From Tubulanus polymorphus (taxonomy: Eukaryota; Nemertea; Palaeonemertea; Tubulaniformes; Tubulanidae), in contig NC_134028.1 in assembly GCF_964204645.1 (NCBI RefSeq), positions 21,178,153 to 21,242,152 of the forward strand: a stretch of 64,000 bases of DNA, given 5' to 3'. The translations under genes were made by a program, and so were the position numbers. The notes under the pieces were generated by a model. It was not told the origin of the DNA and made no database searches. It worked only from the letters and a program-made list of their open reading frames with translations. Every line of letters starts with the position of its first letter. Position 1 is the stretch's first letter. Below are positions 22,535 through 42,739 of this stretch, piece after piece.

Positions 22535-25500
22535 TGATAACGAATTGAATTTAGAACCGGGTTTAATCGAGTAGTAAAGATTGACAGAAACTAACCGGAA
22601 ATATAGAGCCTTTGTTTCCGATTAGTTTCTGATCAGTAGCGAATGATTGATGTTTTAACTCCACGTGGAAAAAACTCCGCGGATTTTAAGGCATCTCTTT
22701 CGGTAGCTAGAATGTAGCCCACCATCTTACACAATTTAGAAACCTACATTCAATGAGAATAATGATCAATGGACGGTTTCTGTTATTTCATTAAAACTTA
22801 CAAGCAGAATTTAGAACAAAATTGTTAGAGAATGAATACGAAGAACTTAAAGCTAATGGAGATTTTCGTAAAAGAGCTAATGCGATATTCGAATTAAATT
22901 CTACTGTAGATAAAGATAGATATGTTACATTGTACATAGTCATCAATAGGTGTATTATTCTGTTTAGGAAGCTACTAAAGATTTGGTTTGATTACTATTA
23001 TGTGGAATCGATTCGCTGTTGAGATCATTGATTGTCGAATATCATTTTGATTTTACCTTCATCTTATCAGTCTCGAATGTCAGATAAAGATTATATTAGG
23101 TTTCGACTCGTCCGTTGTAGAAATAATCGGTATATATATATATATATATGTGTGATTAGATTTTAAAGTACGGTATACCCATGTGTTAGTCTCCTATATG
23201 CGAGTCCGTTCCGCCCAGTTCAGTTAACTGTAAAGAAAATAAGTTGATTGTAGATTTATGTCAGCAACAGTAGCAGCAGTAGCAGCATCGACAAGACTGT
23301 GATATACGAGAAAATGATACAGACCCTTAATATCGTGATCACTAGAAGATGTTAATACTTTTACGGCCGGTTTTTATAGATCGGTTTAAGCTGTGGACTA
23401 TATCCGATGACCCTGGGGATAAAGAATGTTACACCATGAGCTTTCAAACAACTATCAAATCCCCGAGTAACTCTAGGGTTGAGTAACTTCACGGAGCATT
23501 CAACTCTGGATGTGTTCCTTGGTGGCCAGTTTGATTGAAGTTAATACTGGTCTTCGGAACGGTTTTCGTGAAATTAAGTCCAATAATGTTATTAATGAAC
23601 AGGTCAATTACAGCGAATATGACCGGTCTTTATTCGACCGGTGAGCTTAATCTGGTCTGTGCGGTTAACTAATAGTCAGCTCTCTAAAACCGGCCGTTGA
23701 GGCCAAACTATTTCCCCCGTTGTACATGTTGTACATTTATTTTTTATCGATCTCATTTCCTGGCGGCGGAGGATTTGACCCAAGCGCGTGATCAAATGCC
23801 TTTCATTCCATTATCGTCCAAGAAGCGAGTAGTAAATTATACGCGATTCCAATATGGAAATACGATTTCTTCGACCAATTAGCTAGGGACTCATTCCTTG
23901 TATGGATGTGACATCATATTACATGTACATGAATTAATGGATTATTTTGTGATGTATATTGATTGAATAGCTGTGTACATTTGAAGAGTTAGAGAAAAAA
24001 TGAATTTCGTTTTTTTTCTTATTCGAACGATCCCGTTTTCATCCAATTTCATGATAGATGAAGAGCTCGGCTTCAATAACAACATCGATATAAGAAAACG
24101 AAACATTTGAAGAAAGTGGCTATGGAATTTCTAGTTTAATTCGTTACGCTATTGTTGTGTATGATGATTGTTTGTTTTGCTCATATTCCCTCCATTCTAT
24201 CAAACATTCCGTTTACATTCGCTCTCAGTTGTTCGATGTGTATTTTATAGTTTTTATAATGCGGTATTTTGAACGTTATCGATGTCAATTTTCAGCAAGC
24301 CTTGTTACACCGCCAGTACGATTTATGTACATTCCAACCATGTTTGAAATGTTCTCTTTTTATGAATCATTCTTAAACTGCATGTACTACAATTTCGAGA
24401 ATATTATACTAACCTTATACGAATATATACGATTTACTAAAATTGAGTGAGCGCCACCTCGTGAAAGTCCTTTTACCACTGCAGAATAGGTAGATAGACC
24501 TCCTGCTTAGGAAACTGTTTGTAAATGAATGTTTTTGTGAATCTGACACTAACAAGTTTGAATTTTCTCTTCTAACAACTTTATCTCTCTATCTTAAAAA
24601 TTGAATCAATGCTAATTAATCATTAATCATGGAAAAACAAAACACGTGTACACTAAAAAGACTTTTATATAAATAAAAAAAAAATATGATTGTTATTTTA
24701 TATGTCTGTGTTGGTTTTTTTCTGGATATTTTCGATGTGATTTTGATTTCGGCTTACATCGCCATCATCGGTAAAAATTTGAATCGGTAACATTTCATTG
24801 AAATATGAAAAAGTGTAAATTAATCAGTAATCAACAGTAAGACCCTCAGTAGCATCTTGGATATGTCTATATGCATAAAACCAAATCAAATCAGTATTTC
24901 TTATTATAAAATACATGTAGTAACAAAACCTGAAAATCAGGAACAAATGGCCACTTTGAAAGTACGAGAGCCAGTTCTACAGTTCTAAGACTTGACTCAA
25001 TGGAGTTTAAACGTTGGAAATTAATTAATTCTAGCTCTTTATCCGTACGTGAATCGAACCGGACAGATATCTATGCAGCCTGTTGCAGGTCGATTGAATA
25101 TGAGGAGTCGCGCTAAATTGGATTGATATTCACGCTAAACCAAGATGTAATTTATCCCATATTAGCGCGGAGCATCGACGTGTAGATGATCATTAGGATC
25201 AATAGGATCGAGGGGTTCTTGTACACGTTTTTGGGAAAATGACTAAGAGACGAACTATACCACGAGAATCGACGGAACCATGAATCTGATTAGTGACGAA
25301 TGACCAAGACCATTTGACAGTAACCTTAAAACAGTCATTTTCAGTAATACTAAAATTACAACAAAACTAATAAATGTGTATATACAATCCTAAATCAGGG
25401 GACTTTGACAGGAGCACAACGAAAGAAAAAGAGTGTATACTGAAAAGGGGCAAGTTAACTAACCACGCAGCCAAAACAAGGTCTGGAAAGTTCTGAAATT

Positions 25501-26273
25501 TCAGTGCATTTTCATACACTAGGCACTTGAGAGTTATTTAGGAGGATATAAGCTTAATCTTGTGTTGCGGCTGTTCTATTAATCGCGGGTGGAAAAAGTG
25601 CCCTGAAAAACTATTGCCGTTGTATTTTCAAAAGGGCACGGGGAAATTCTGAAGCACGTGCTCCTTGTGCTCCGCCTGGATCCGCCCCTGAAAACGAAGA
25701 GACTCGGTGTTTAGTAATGAGATGTGATACAAACAAGGGGTAATGCAACATAGAAACAGTAACAAACTAAACAGAGCAAAACAAACTAGGGACACTAGTA
25801 CTTATTTATGTACAGGAGTATCATATATATAATATTCTTAATTTTAGGGTACATGATATACGTTTCTGGTTGATCATTCATGGCAGAGATAAAGTTTTTC
25901 TTTCATTCAAGCCGAGGCTGATCGCGGTCGGAAACGCCGATGATTTGAGGTATTGTCGCTTTAATTCGAGTTCCATTTTGTTGCAATGTTGCCCATCGTG
26001 TTCCTCTTGGCGACAACTACGCATGCGCATAAACACGAACTAGTGACATTTATAAAGGGGTGTTAGCATTCTAAAACGTTAATTCTAAACTTTCTTTTTT
26101 CAACGAAAATATGAACGGACAAGATTTGTTTCTTTTCCTAGATGAAATGAAATTGTAATATTGATATTTCGTTTTCAGACGGATATTCATGCCTATTAAC
26201 CCTTCGTCCAGGCGTTAGGTCGAGTCGAAGTTCGGCCATCTTAGAATTGAATAATGTACACAACTAGAATCCT
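22535..26273. other. 3' region of LU copy 1 and intergenic DNA
   Basis: A candidate AATAAA at 24672 would give a 2.1-kb 3' UTR. An open frame near 22822-23022 has no recognisable domain and no splice partner. There is a TA microsatellite at 23131-23150. No RNA gene or transposon with clear ends was found. Confidence 0.4.
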
Positions 26274-27939
26274 ATGAAAATGAAAACTGAAGTCGGAATT
26301 ATTGCCATAATTGCGTTTATCGTAACACTATTCAAAGAAGGTATAGTATTGATGATTTTTGGGGTAATGTATTTTGTGAAAAGCATCGAATACGATTAAA
26401 ATGTATGCCCGATCGAGACAAAATTGCGTAAATAGTTCATGGCTACGCCTATCTCTCATAGACCTGTATACAATGTATACAATGTATATATTAGTCATTC
26501 TAGGATTGAATCGAACATTGAGATTCTCAATCTCAATTATATTCATAATAGTAGTAGTTTATTCTTTATCAAAGTGTGTATTACACTTGTATGACAGATA
26601 ATCAAAATTACAAATCTTAACGTGACATGAGAACGTGATATTCGTCCTCAATTTCGTCAGTGGGGCAAGTTGTACATTATATAGTGTAACTCACGGTTTC
26701 GCCTTAATTCAAAATGCCTTAATTGGATATGTCTGTATATGCTGCCTATGTGTTTGTAATAATTGACTAATTACAGTTTACATCAATTACTTAAACATAT
26801 TCTTTAGCGTAGAGATAGGTCGAATGACAATATGTTGTTATCACTGCTGCCTGTCAATCCAGTTTACATTTGATCCCCTTAGATTTAAGTTATATAAAAG
26901 CTAGTACTCAGCAGCTCGGAAACACTTTCATGAAAAACTAATAGTTGTCGTTTGCTGTCGATTGCATCCGGTTTTCAACGAGGACAACAATTTTTCGTGA
27001 AACTGGATCCTAAGGCCCATTTGCTCCTGGGTGGAGAGAGGCAATTGGGATGTCGGGGATACAAATGCTACGGCACACTGTGGGTTCAAACCCACGGCCA
27101 GCATCATAGAATCGAACCCTTGACTGCCTGTCCACTCCTTTCCACAATAACAAACATTTTCTGGTAATCTATAGCTCCAAATATCAATCACGTTTTAAAA
27201 GTCGCACAATAATCGTTATAATTTTAGGAGGTGCTATACAGTGTTATCAGTGTGACAGTAATGAAGATAACTCATGTCCAGCCGATCGATGGTTTGATCA
27301 GTCTATGAACGCATTGGTCGATTGTGGAGGCTTCGAAGCCCATGTACCCGGTACTTTCTGCGTCAAAATCTACCAAGAGAGCCCTGGATGTAAGTATTAC
27401 GATATTAGTGAGGAATTGTTTGATGCTGGGACCGGACTTAGTCGCTCTATAGGGATACAAAGCCGTTATCAAACTATTTCATGTAAGCTTTTAGTGATTC
27501 CTTCGGGAATGCGGATGTAGTCAACTATCTAATTCACAGTTGATTGTCATTTGATGCATGTGATCAATGGTTTTGACATCCGCCTGCATTGTTTTCTGAT
27601 GTTTAGCATTTCATTTACAGGGAACGGATGGGTGAAAATAACAAGGAGATGTGGTTCCAGAACTGATACGGGTTAGTGTCGAGAAACTCTTCCCCATTTC
27701 AAGGTCAAAAGTTTTTTCCTCTCAATGGCTGAATAATGTGAATTTCTTGTTCGTTTTCTTTTGCGCCAGGTGTCGCCTGGGGTTGTCGTTACTGGTACGA
27801 AGATAACGGTGTATTCAAGGAGACGTGTTACTGCGACAACTTCGACGGATGTAACGGATCTTCCAGAATACCTTACAGTTTTATCACAACTATCTTATCC
27901 GTCATTTCGGCGACGATATTTATTCGATGGCTGAGATAA
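26274..27939 (+). CDS. Ly6/uPAR-domain protein, GPI-anchored (149 aa), LU copy 2
   Basis: Exons 26274-26340, 27228-27389, 27621-27671, 27770-27939 (stop TAA), all introns phase 1. It has a signal peptide (VGIIAIIAFIVTLF), then CYQC at the domain start, ten LU cysteines, CYC...GCN at the domain end, and a hydrophobic tail (FITTILSVISATIFIRW) for a GPI anchor or single membrane span. Unlike its three neighbours, it has an extra 98-bp intron splitting the second half of the domain. It belongs to the sleepless-like family; ligand unknown. Confidence 0.9.
26930..27160. repeat. Possible tRNA-derived SINE fragment
   Basis: The intron sequence contains 'gtgggttcaaacccacggcc', a B-box-like palindrome typical of tRNA-derived SINEs, next to a G-rich region ('tgctcctgggtggagagag'). 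No A box or 3' tail was identified, so this is weak. It lies in intron 1 of LU copy 2. Confidence 0.3.
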
Positions 27940-28067
27940 TCAAATGATTCTTACTATTCATAACTTTCCACACAGTCCGGAGCTGAAATCAGCTTTTAAT
28001 CTGCTGTATATATATTTATATCATAGTATCGTCCAGTGCAAAAAATACGCACCTGCGATGGGATTAA

Positions 28068-28318
28068 TGGGTACCGGCGGCATATACCAGATGGCGTGAC
28101 TACGGTCGATTTTACGAAGTCAAAATGAGTTCATTTTCAATCAAATTTGAACTGAATTTTAGGCCCCTGAGTCCAGAAGATTCAACATGTTGAGTTAATT
28201 TTCCACTGAATGTTTGGTATAGCTTTCAACGATCATTGGTTTTACTGCGAGAAATGTAAATCGTAACTGGGCGGATCCTTGCTTGCCACAGTAGCGGTGC
28301 CGGCATCCCATTACGGAC
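28068..28318. mobile_element. MITE-like repeat (TAATGGG..CCGGC ends), copy 1
   Basis: The ends are 'taatgggtaccggcgg' and, inverted, 'tgccggcatcccatta'. Interior landmarks 'aaaatgagttcattttcaat' and 'gccacagtagcggtgccgg' recur in the copy at 62566-62905. It is in the 3' region of LU copy 2. Confidence 0.65.
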
Positions 28319-28875
28319 ACGATAGACTATTGCGGGGTCTGATAAACTGCGAATTCAGACCGGGTCCGATTTCTACCGGACCCTTTTTTCCACTAGATTC
28401 AGGTTAACTCTCCTCTTACGCAGGAGTTGTAACATAAAACGTATATATGTTATTCTAATTTCTAGCGAAACCGTCCGTTTAGAGATATCGCTTTCCTTGT
28501 AACCATTTGATTGTAAACATCAACGACTTGTTATGAAATGTGTGTACGACGTAAATGGAGATACATTGATATTATATCGATTAGGCATATCGTAATCCTC
28601 GTCCATAAATCAGTCCAAAAACTAACTATTTAAACTTCATTTTACGCATTTTCTTAGTACTCGCTTATTTTATTATGTATATCATATATTTTAAACATTT
28701 GATTGAAATTTTGGGACCGGGCAGACACGATTTTTGTAACGAATGTTTTACTCAATTAGATCACTGGGGGTAATATTTGTAAATAGTACCTTACTACGAT
28801 AGGATATAACTCGATTCGTTAAAATTGATTTGTAATAAAATCTGATGAATTTATAATTTAAAGTATTTTTTACGG

Positions 28876-28881
28876 AATAAA
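28876..28881 (+). terminator. Candidate polyadenylation signal of LU copy 2
   Basis: AATAAA about 940 bases after the stop codon. The implied 3' UTR would contain the MITE at 28068. Confidence 0.35.
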
Positions 28882-30494
28882 AAAAGTTTTTAATGAAAAT
28901 TCTATATGACTGAATTTTTGTTGTTTTGGGGGATTTCGTTCTATCTGGCTTCATATAATAACTGTTGCAGTTGCGATCACCAGAGCTCCAACGGCTGGAA
29001 CTGGAATTTCTCTATTTTCTTTGTCAGGTTTAAACCTTGGCGCGGAATCCATAATGAAATGTAACAGAAACCGATAGCGTTTCGTAATAACTACTTTTAA
29101 TCAATCAAATCATCTGGTCTCACACAAACATAACACAGTGTGCATAGTAGTAATATAGTACATACAATGATAATACACAATAGAGATCAATTTCATTTAG
29201 TTTCGTCAAGAGCATTGGGTACTATCTGATGAAACTAAGGCAGATTTCGATTGTTCGTATTCTGGTCACCGGATTACAAACTCTCCACCGGCCGCTTCTA
29301 TCGGCTTTACATTATTATGCTATTTCGGTATTGGTAGAGCGTATTCTGGTTGAAACGAACGCGTCAGTGTCCTAGGAATCGAAACCTGCCTTGACTGTGA
29401 AACGGACACGGAACACGGAAAGGCATGAACCTGAGGGAATCGGTAATGGTATACCAATGGAAGTTAACAGTGATTGGAATGGCACAATCATTGCATTGAT
29501 TAATTTCGAAATTCTATCAAAGGTTTATTGTCATCAACCGGAGTCAGTTTGCAGACACCGCCTTCCACAATAACCAAGTATGAGTGGTCGAATGTTGTCT
29601 GGAACAAAAATGTCACTAAAATACAGAAATTATTGTTGAAATAACGTATCTGTGCGATCGACCAACATTGAAGGCTGTTTTCAACATTCATTCTTTACGC
29701 AAAGAACCAAGAATGGAATACATATAACATCAACTATATACGTAGCACTGAATACATTGGTTATCCGTCAGATATACACCCTACAAAATATATACCGGTA
29801 TATTTACACTAATACAGTGTCTATAAACTATATTATGTAGCGATATGTTAAACTATGAGCTATATCATTATAAACTATACATACAGAAATACGTATATTC
29901 ATATATAAATGTCTTATGCTAAACAACTCCGGGTTTTTCCTCCAAATCTGAGCATTAATATAGGAATTATTGGCTGTAGAGGGCGCTACGCTATACACAG
30001 TGAATAGCCCCCGATTGTTAGTCAGGAAAAATGGTCATAGTATTGGTGTAAATTCACACCCTAACTGTTTGAAATTTCAGAATTGAGAACTTCGATGAAA
30101 TGATTTGGAGACATCGGAAGTTAATCTGTCGAAGTTGATGACTAAATAACCTACACATTCAAATGATATGAAGCCATATGTGTCTAACCAAAATTTAACA
30201 TGATTAATTACTATTGGCACGGTCACGGTCACTGTGGAGATTATCAACCCACTGCAACAACTACAAATGAAAACGAACGATATTTTTAACAAAAAAAACA
30301 TAAAATATGGAAGATTGAGTCTTCAGAAAGAACATGGTACATCCCTGGAAGAGTTGATTATATGACCTAGTACCTCTCTATCGGTTATATATTCCTCAAT
30401 ACATATGAATGATACAAACCTAAAACCGAATGAAGTCTAATACACGTAATTCATTACTAGCTGAACTGAATTCAATTCAAAGCAGTTTAAACTA

Positions 30495-33400
30495 TTAAAC
30501 AAATTGACGTCTGGTGAGGTAGATAATCGATGACGTCATCACGGTAACGATGACGTAGTACGGTTGGAATGATGACGGGGATGCGTTACACAGATCTTTC
30601 TGACAGTGACAATATTTGACTTTAGTTCTGGCAGTTCCGGCTCTCAGTGTACATTTGATGGGAGCTGCAGCGAATCCACATTGTCGAATGATTCTATAAT
30701 CACCGGTTACTGAAAATAGATACAATATCAACAACCCTTTACTGGGGGGCAAGCCTTTCTGTATAATCATATATACAATCATACCCCGATATACCGCCTG
30801 GCCCGAGGTTGTATATTTGCCCATATGTTCCTGTTCAAACTTCATGGTTCTTACAAATCTCAGGGGGTCTGACCCTTTCTAGACAACCAGGGAAATATCA
30901 GGGTGTCTCGTTGTTCTTGCTGTCGATAACTGGAAGAGGAACCTCTCCCAAAGAAACGGCCCCGCCGAGGATATCTTTAATCATAAGATAGTAAGTAGTC
31001 ATCTGTATCTATATACTTACTTAAAGATCGACTAGGCTTTAATATGTAAAAATGCATATTTTAATCTCATTCAATAGTTAACTAACCCACATAACAGTAC
31101 AAAATGTTATTTTTTCAACGACATTTAATGTCTTGGACGATTTTTAGAGAATTTGTCATGTTATTTTGTATGATTATGTACGTATAGAGAAAATCAAATG
31201 TATGGTTAAAAAACTATCTTTAATTAAGGAAAAATTTGATCAAGACTTTGGTCAAGAAACAGCAGGGATATTTTGGCTAGCCTGATATGTAAGAACCCTT
31301 GAGTAGGCCACCTACGAACCTGTCTGTGAGATTTTCCTGCACGATGTTGCATTCGGACATGTTACTATAAGATCATCCGTCAACGTTTTGTCTTCCATAC
31401 AGTTAGAATTCAGCTTGGTGTTGCAGCTGTAACATTTCAAAGCTGAACCTTTAAAAAGACAAATTATACAAAACGAATCAACAAATTTCTATGGAAGATG
31501 TAGCCAATGGGTGTATAAATCAAATTCTGAAACTCTATAGTTTCATCATTATCTAGCTTAGATTATTGTTGCAGACCTCTCAATTGAAACCGAACTGAGT
31601 TGGATTTCACTGTTGCTCTTAGATTCTGAATTTCATAGTATCAGTCAGTATGTTCGACAGCAATTTTAATGTATTCTTTACTCTAATCTGGACGTATGAA
31701 TTCTGCAAAGCAATTCTTATGGATCTTTGTTTTAATTGTGTTAATGAGGCAGCATTTTGCAGGAAATGCAAATGTGAATTCGTTATTAGTTGCGGTTGGT
31801 TAGAGGCTTACGTGTGTCTATTTAAAACTCATTCACCAAGGCCCCAGACTTACAGTGAAAAGGCAATTAACGGATGTACAACTCGTCTCTTCTATATACG
31901 AGTCTTTAGGTAATATAATTGACGTATAATAAACGCGCGTACGGTATGTCCAAGTATGTACGATCGATTCAACACCAGAACAGACATATACAACATGGAT
32001 GGAGGATTAACGAAAATTATCCCCTGTCATTATAAGATATTGACTTGATATACGTCGCAGTATATAGACCTCTAGTCATTGCGGAAACAGTCAATATCGA
32101 ACAGATATACTCCAATCCGATGATTTCTATACGTAGGTTGGTCAGGTACAGACTGCACTAAGCAAAATCCAGTCCTTAAGCTGGGCGTAGGTTGGCCTTG
32201 CGATGCGACGCGATCGTCGCAAGGGCATGGGGGGGGGCTAAGTCGGTGGTCGGCCTTGCCACGGCTTGCGACTCACGGCGACATGCTCTACCATCTGCGA
32301 CGCGACGCGACCGTCGCAACCGTCCTACGCGCTCTTGCGACTGGCAGAAACTAGTCGCACACAGTTGCTGGAGAACGCATCGCCCCCACTTGTGTTACAC
32401 CGCGACGATCGCGTCGCGTCGCAAGGTCGACCTACGCCCGGCTTTAGGGGCTGTCCATAAAAGACGTCTAGGATAGGATAGGATAGGATTGTAAATTTCT
32501 ATAGCGCCTTGTAAATAGCAGGGTTATTATCAAAGACGCTCTCCAGACGAAGATGGTGACTTGAACAGAAATGTCTTGAGCTGTGCTTTGAATGCTGGCA
32601 GAGAGTCAATATCACGGAGAGGTTGCGGAAGGGAGTTCCACACTGTAGGTGCAAATGTCTCAAATGCACGTCCGCCGAATGATTTAAGACGACATGATCT
32701 GACTAACAAAAGGTTCTGCGACCCGGAACGAAGTGTTCGGACTGGTCTACAGAAAATTGCTAAATTTTGACCTCCTCCCCACATGTCCACAGAATGACCA
32801 TTCTGTATTTTTCTGTAACAATAATCATTGGTAGATCATGATGAAACTAGAGAAATCAATCTTCCTTTGTGCATCGCACAAGAAGCGATTTCATCGGATA
32901 CAGTCATGCAAAATAATGTTTCTTTAATACACTCAATCCGCTATGGACTAAAATCAGTTATTCGTTACATCAATTACAGGAATGAAGCGGTAAGAAGAAG
33001 GATGTCCATATCCAAACAACTTCAACTCCACCTTGTCCACAAAAGTCCAACCCCCTGCCCCTCGATTTTGGACATCTATTATGGACAGCTCCTTACACAA
33101 CATGGACCCTCTTATGGATACTGTAAAATTTTAACTTCCTTGGATGCAACATCCTTCTTCTTACCGGGCAGTAAAATTGATTATCACACCTGATCAAAAA
33201 TCTGCGGCGAGATGAGTTGGAAACAATGTAAAAGCGAAAAGCTGAAAGGTGACTGCTGAACATGTTTGAACAGAGTTTAGAAAGAGGTGTTCTGCAGCAT
33301 CAGCAGCAGCATCAATTTTCATGTTTTAGTAGGGCCAAACACACACCATACCCGGTGGTCCCCCGTATCCGTGGACCAATCATGATTCCAATGATGAAAA

Positions 33401-33733
33401 CTAATTTCATAGTAGATGGGTCATAGTAAGACAGTATAGTTTGAGTCGCAGAATCGGGCACAACATCGACGAAGTCAAATTCAAACGTCCAGTGATCTAG
33501 TGTGCAAACCACAAGGTTCCAGTACACAATGACTAACGCACAAACCGGACATACTGATGCTGATATGAGGCTATGAGCAGAACTGGTGTATAATTGTAGT
33601 CCACTAACTACACGTAGTGATGTAAACAGAAAGAATGACGTTAATATTTTAGAGGCTCACCTTCTTCAATCACAAATACGGCGCAGATTACGAGAAATAG
33701 AAAATAACTAATCGCTCGGCAAAATTCCATCAT
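30495..33733 (-). CDS. Ly6/uPAR-domain protein, GPI-anchored (138 aa), LU copy 3
   Basis: Exons, minus strand: 33733-33661, 31448-31320, 30709-30495, both introns phase 1. The signal peptide (ISYFLFLVICAVFVI) is followed by CYSC, ten LU cysteines, YCHC and LCN, then a hydrophobic C-terminus suited to GPI attachment (VIVTVMTSSIIYL). The donor after exon 2 is GTTCGT, a weak but valid GT site. RIIRQCGF...P..C and the YCHC end closely match LU copy 4, so copies 3 and 4 are nearest relatives. Intron 1 holds a Harbinger-like MITE and a LINE 3' end. Confidence 0.9.
32179..32443. mobile_element. PIF/Harbinger-like MITE, TTA target duplication
   Basis: The left TIR is 'agctgggcgtaggttggcc', and the right end inverted is 'agccgggcgtaggtcgacc'. 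TTA flanks both sides (32176-32178, 32444-32446). The interior is rich in gcgacgcgatcgtcgca-type short palindromes. It matches the element at 61368-61690. It has no transposase; plus-strand ORFs across it are artefacts of high GC. Confidence 0.8.
32465..32795 (-). mobile_element. 3' fragment of a LINE retrotransposon (reverse transcriptase C-terminus)
   Basis: Minus-strand codons 32790-32530 read as the end of a CR1/L2-like reverse transcriptase polyprotein: RAFETFAPTVWNSLPQPLR, then SLPAFKAQLKTFLF. A 3' tail of ATCCT repeats (plus-strand 'aggataggataggat', 32470-32487) follows, as in such LINEs. It is 5'-truncated and lies inside intron 1 of LU copy 3. Confidence 0.8.
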
Positions 33734-33825
33734 TCTCTCGTGATCTGTTCTTCCTCCTCTCTCCTGGTACACTGGTAGCAACGAAGGTCACACATCCGGG
33801 TACTCGTTCTATTGCTCGCAACGAG

Positions 33826-33831
<6 letters not shown>

Positions 33832-33879
<48 letters not shown>
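33832..33879. repeat. Trinucleotide repeat (TGC)16
   Basis: Sixteen uninterrupted TGC units on the plus strand (CAG-type on the minus strand), 99 bases upstream of the start codon of LU copy 3. They could therefore lie in its 5' UTR or promoter. Confidence 0.95.
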
Positions 33880-34404
33880 AGCTGGAAATACTACACGAGG
33901 ATACGGGACTTAGTACCACCGCAGCCTGCTCAACGATCATCAGCGGCAATCGATTCATTGATTCAATCAAGTGAATCAAGAATCTGAGTAATTTCATCTG
34001 CCTATTGATTGCTTTTGCTATACATGAGCGCAACATCTTCGGGGTGGATTGGATCTTTAAAAGAATTGAACCGCAGGGTAAAAGTCTGTTTTAAGTTAAT
34101 TAATTCGATCAAATCCCAGTGATATTATATAAGCTACCGCTGCATTCAATTAAGTGAGAGAATTGCAATGCGGAGAATACGATAAGTACACAATTTCAAA
34201 GCAAAATACGTACGTGTAAGGTTTACCGAAAAAAAACTTTTTTCAAACTGTGTAACATGCTTTTTACCAGTGATTCATAACACTAATAGTGCCTACGTGT
34301 AGTTCTGGGCGCTGATAATTGTCAGACTTCCATTAACGGCTGAGGTAATGGAACGTATTATCTATTAGTTTTTTGATGCACGGACGAGATAAGAAAATCG
34401 CGAA

Positions 34405-34414
34405 TATAAAAAGG
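34405..34414 (+). promoter_or_regulatory. TATA box of clip-like protease A
   Basis: TATAAAAAGG, 64 bases before the ATG at 34469, putting the predicted transcription start near 34435. Confidence 0.7.
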
Positions 34415-34468
34415 CTTAATTCAGCCGTGAGAAATCAGTTTTGATTTTACGCTCCAGAATCGACAAAG

Positions 34469-38830
<4,362 letters not shown>

Positions 38831-38863
38831 ACTTAATACCGTATTTTCTTGAAAAGATGTCTG

Positions 38864-38869
38864 AATAAA
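38864..38869 (+). terminator. Polyadenylation signal of protease A
   Basis: AATAAA 34 bases after the stop codon, with T-rich sequence downstream. Confidence 0.75.
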
Positions 38870-39930
38870 GATGCGTATATTTTAAAGAATTGTATTGATT
38901 TTCTATTGATTTCATGGAGCAAAATATGCGAATTAACCGGATTTTTCTGCAATTCTGATAATCGAGGTTTTTATAGATTTCTGATTGACCAGTCTTCTCT
39001 GGTATAAAAACCATTCAATTAGTGAACCGTTGGAACCTTTATCGTTTTAGAGTGTATGGTATACTCATGATGGATCAATGTGTTCTTTTTTATACCAAAT
39101 TCGAACATGCTAACTTTAAAAATTGCGTCTTGAAAAGAGACAAGCGGGAATTAACATCGCGCGATTGTCTCAAAGTCCACACGACCTTGAGACGACGATG
39201 TACTTAAGATGAAATGAAGCTCATAGGATCGTAGGATTCGGCCATGCATGGAACGGCCAGTACACGGCGTATTAAACTTGTTTGTGAGTGACGCGCGGGG
39301 TGAGCTTGTAACTTTCCGAAAAATGAGAAACGTAATGTTTTGAAGATGACGCAGCGGGCCGAAATCCATTTTCACGATTTGCAGGGACCAAGCCGTATAA
39401 ATGAGAGACTGTAAGATATGCATACATATTTCTAGCCTAGAAATAGCGTTCTTACAAATCTACTACGGCCGACAAAACAGGTGATAAGGGTATTGACGAT
39501 CAATTTACAAAGAAGAGCATTGAAACATATACCTTTAAATGGTGAAATGGTACGTATACCTAAAACGGTTAAATCACGAGTTAAACAAAAGATCTGTAAA
39601 TGCGACCGACCAAAAATCAGCGCTTCGATTTCCCAATTTCAAAATCAAACCTCCCGTTCTGTTCCCGGCAAATTTTATAGGTTTTTAAGGCACACCAAGT
39701 CAAAAGCAAGGGTGTGTAAACGTAATGAAATCAATCATTCAAATAAATAGGAGGGAAATCAAAACTTGACATTGTTAAAAGACGTCGGTACGATCGTCAG
39801 TGTTTGGAACTGGAACATGTACTTTACGAGTAAGTAAAACGTGGTCATGGCCGATAATGTTATCAATAGTCATTATCACTATCAGATATTTATCTTATTA
39901 AGCTTTAATGGACGGTTCAGTTTTCCCAGG
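38870..39930. other. Intergenic region between proteases A and B
   Basis: No gene recognised. The open frame near 39481-39750 has no family signature or upstream ATG context. The promoter of protease B lies at the right end. Confidence 0.4.
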
Positions 39931-39937
39931 TATATAA
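39931..39937 (+). promoter_or_regulatory. TATA box of clip-like protease B
   Basis: TATATAA, 58 bases before the ATG at 39989, at the same relative position as in protease A. Confidence 0.7.
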
Positions 39938-39988
39938 ACCGGCCGAGTATCGGGCATCCTTCAGAACGGTCAGCATTTTACAGAAATC

Positions 39989-42663
<2,675 letters not shown>

Positions 42664-42721
42664 ATCCGATACCGATTTCCACATTCCCGTGAACGTAAAG
42701 CGTATGAATTCTGTCATGTCG

Positions 42722-42727
42722 AATAAA
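42722..42727 (+). terminator. Polyadenylation signal of protease B
   Basis: AATAAA 59 bases after the stop codon, followed by T-rich sequence. Confidence 0.7.
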
Positions 42728-42739
42728 CGTCTTAATTCT

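Noticed and set aside
22822-23022. ORF beginning MLENEYEELKANG
   Set aside because: Looks mildly coding, but has no domain, no splice sites joining it to LU copy 1 and lies in the probable 3' UTR.
31650-31913. Plus-strand ORF with several Cys residues
   Set aside because: Lies in an intron of LU copy 3 on the other strand; cysteine spacing matches nothing and there is no signal peptide with a cleavage site.
32192-32476. Arg-rich plus-strand ORFs
   Set aside because: They arise from the GC-rich interior of a Harbinger-like MITE.
39481-39750. Basic ORF between the proteases
   Set aside because: No ATG context, no homology recognised, no splice partners.
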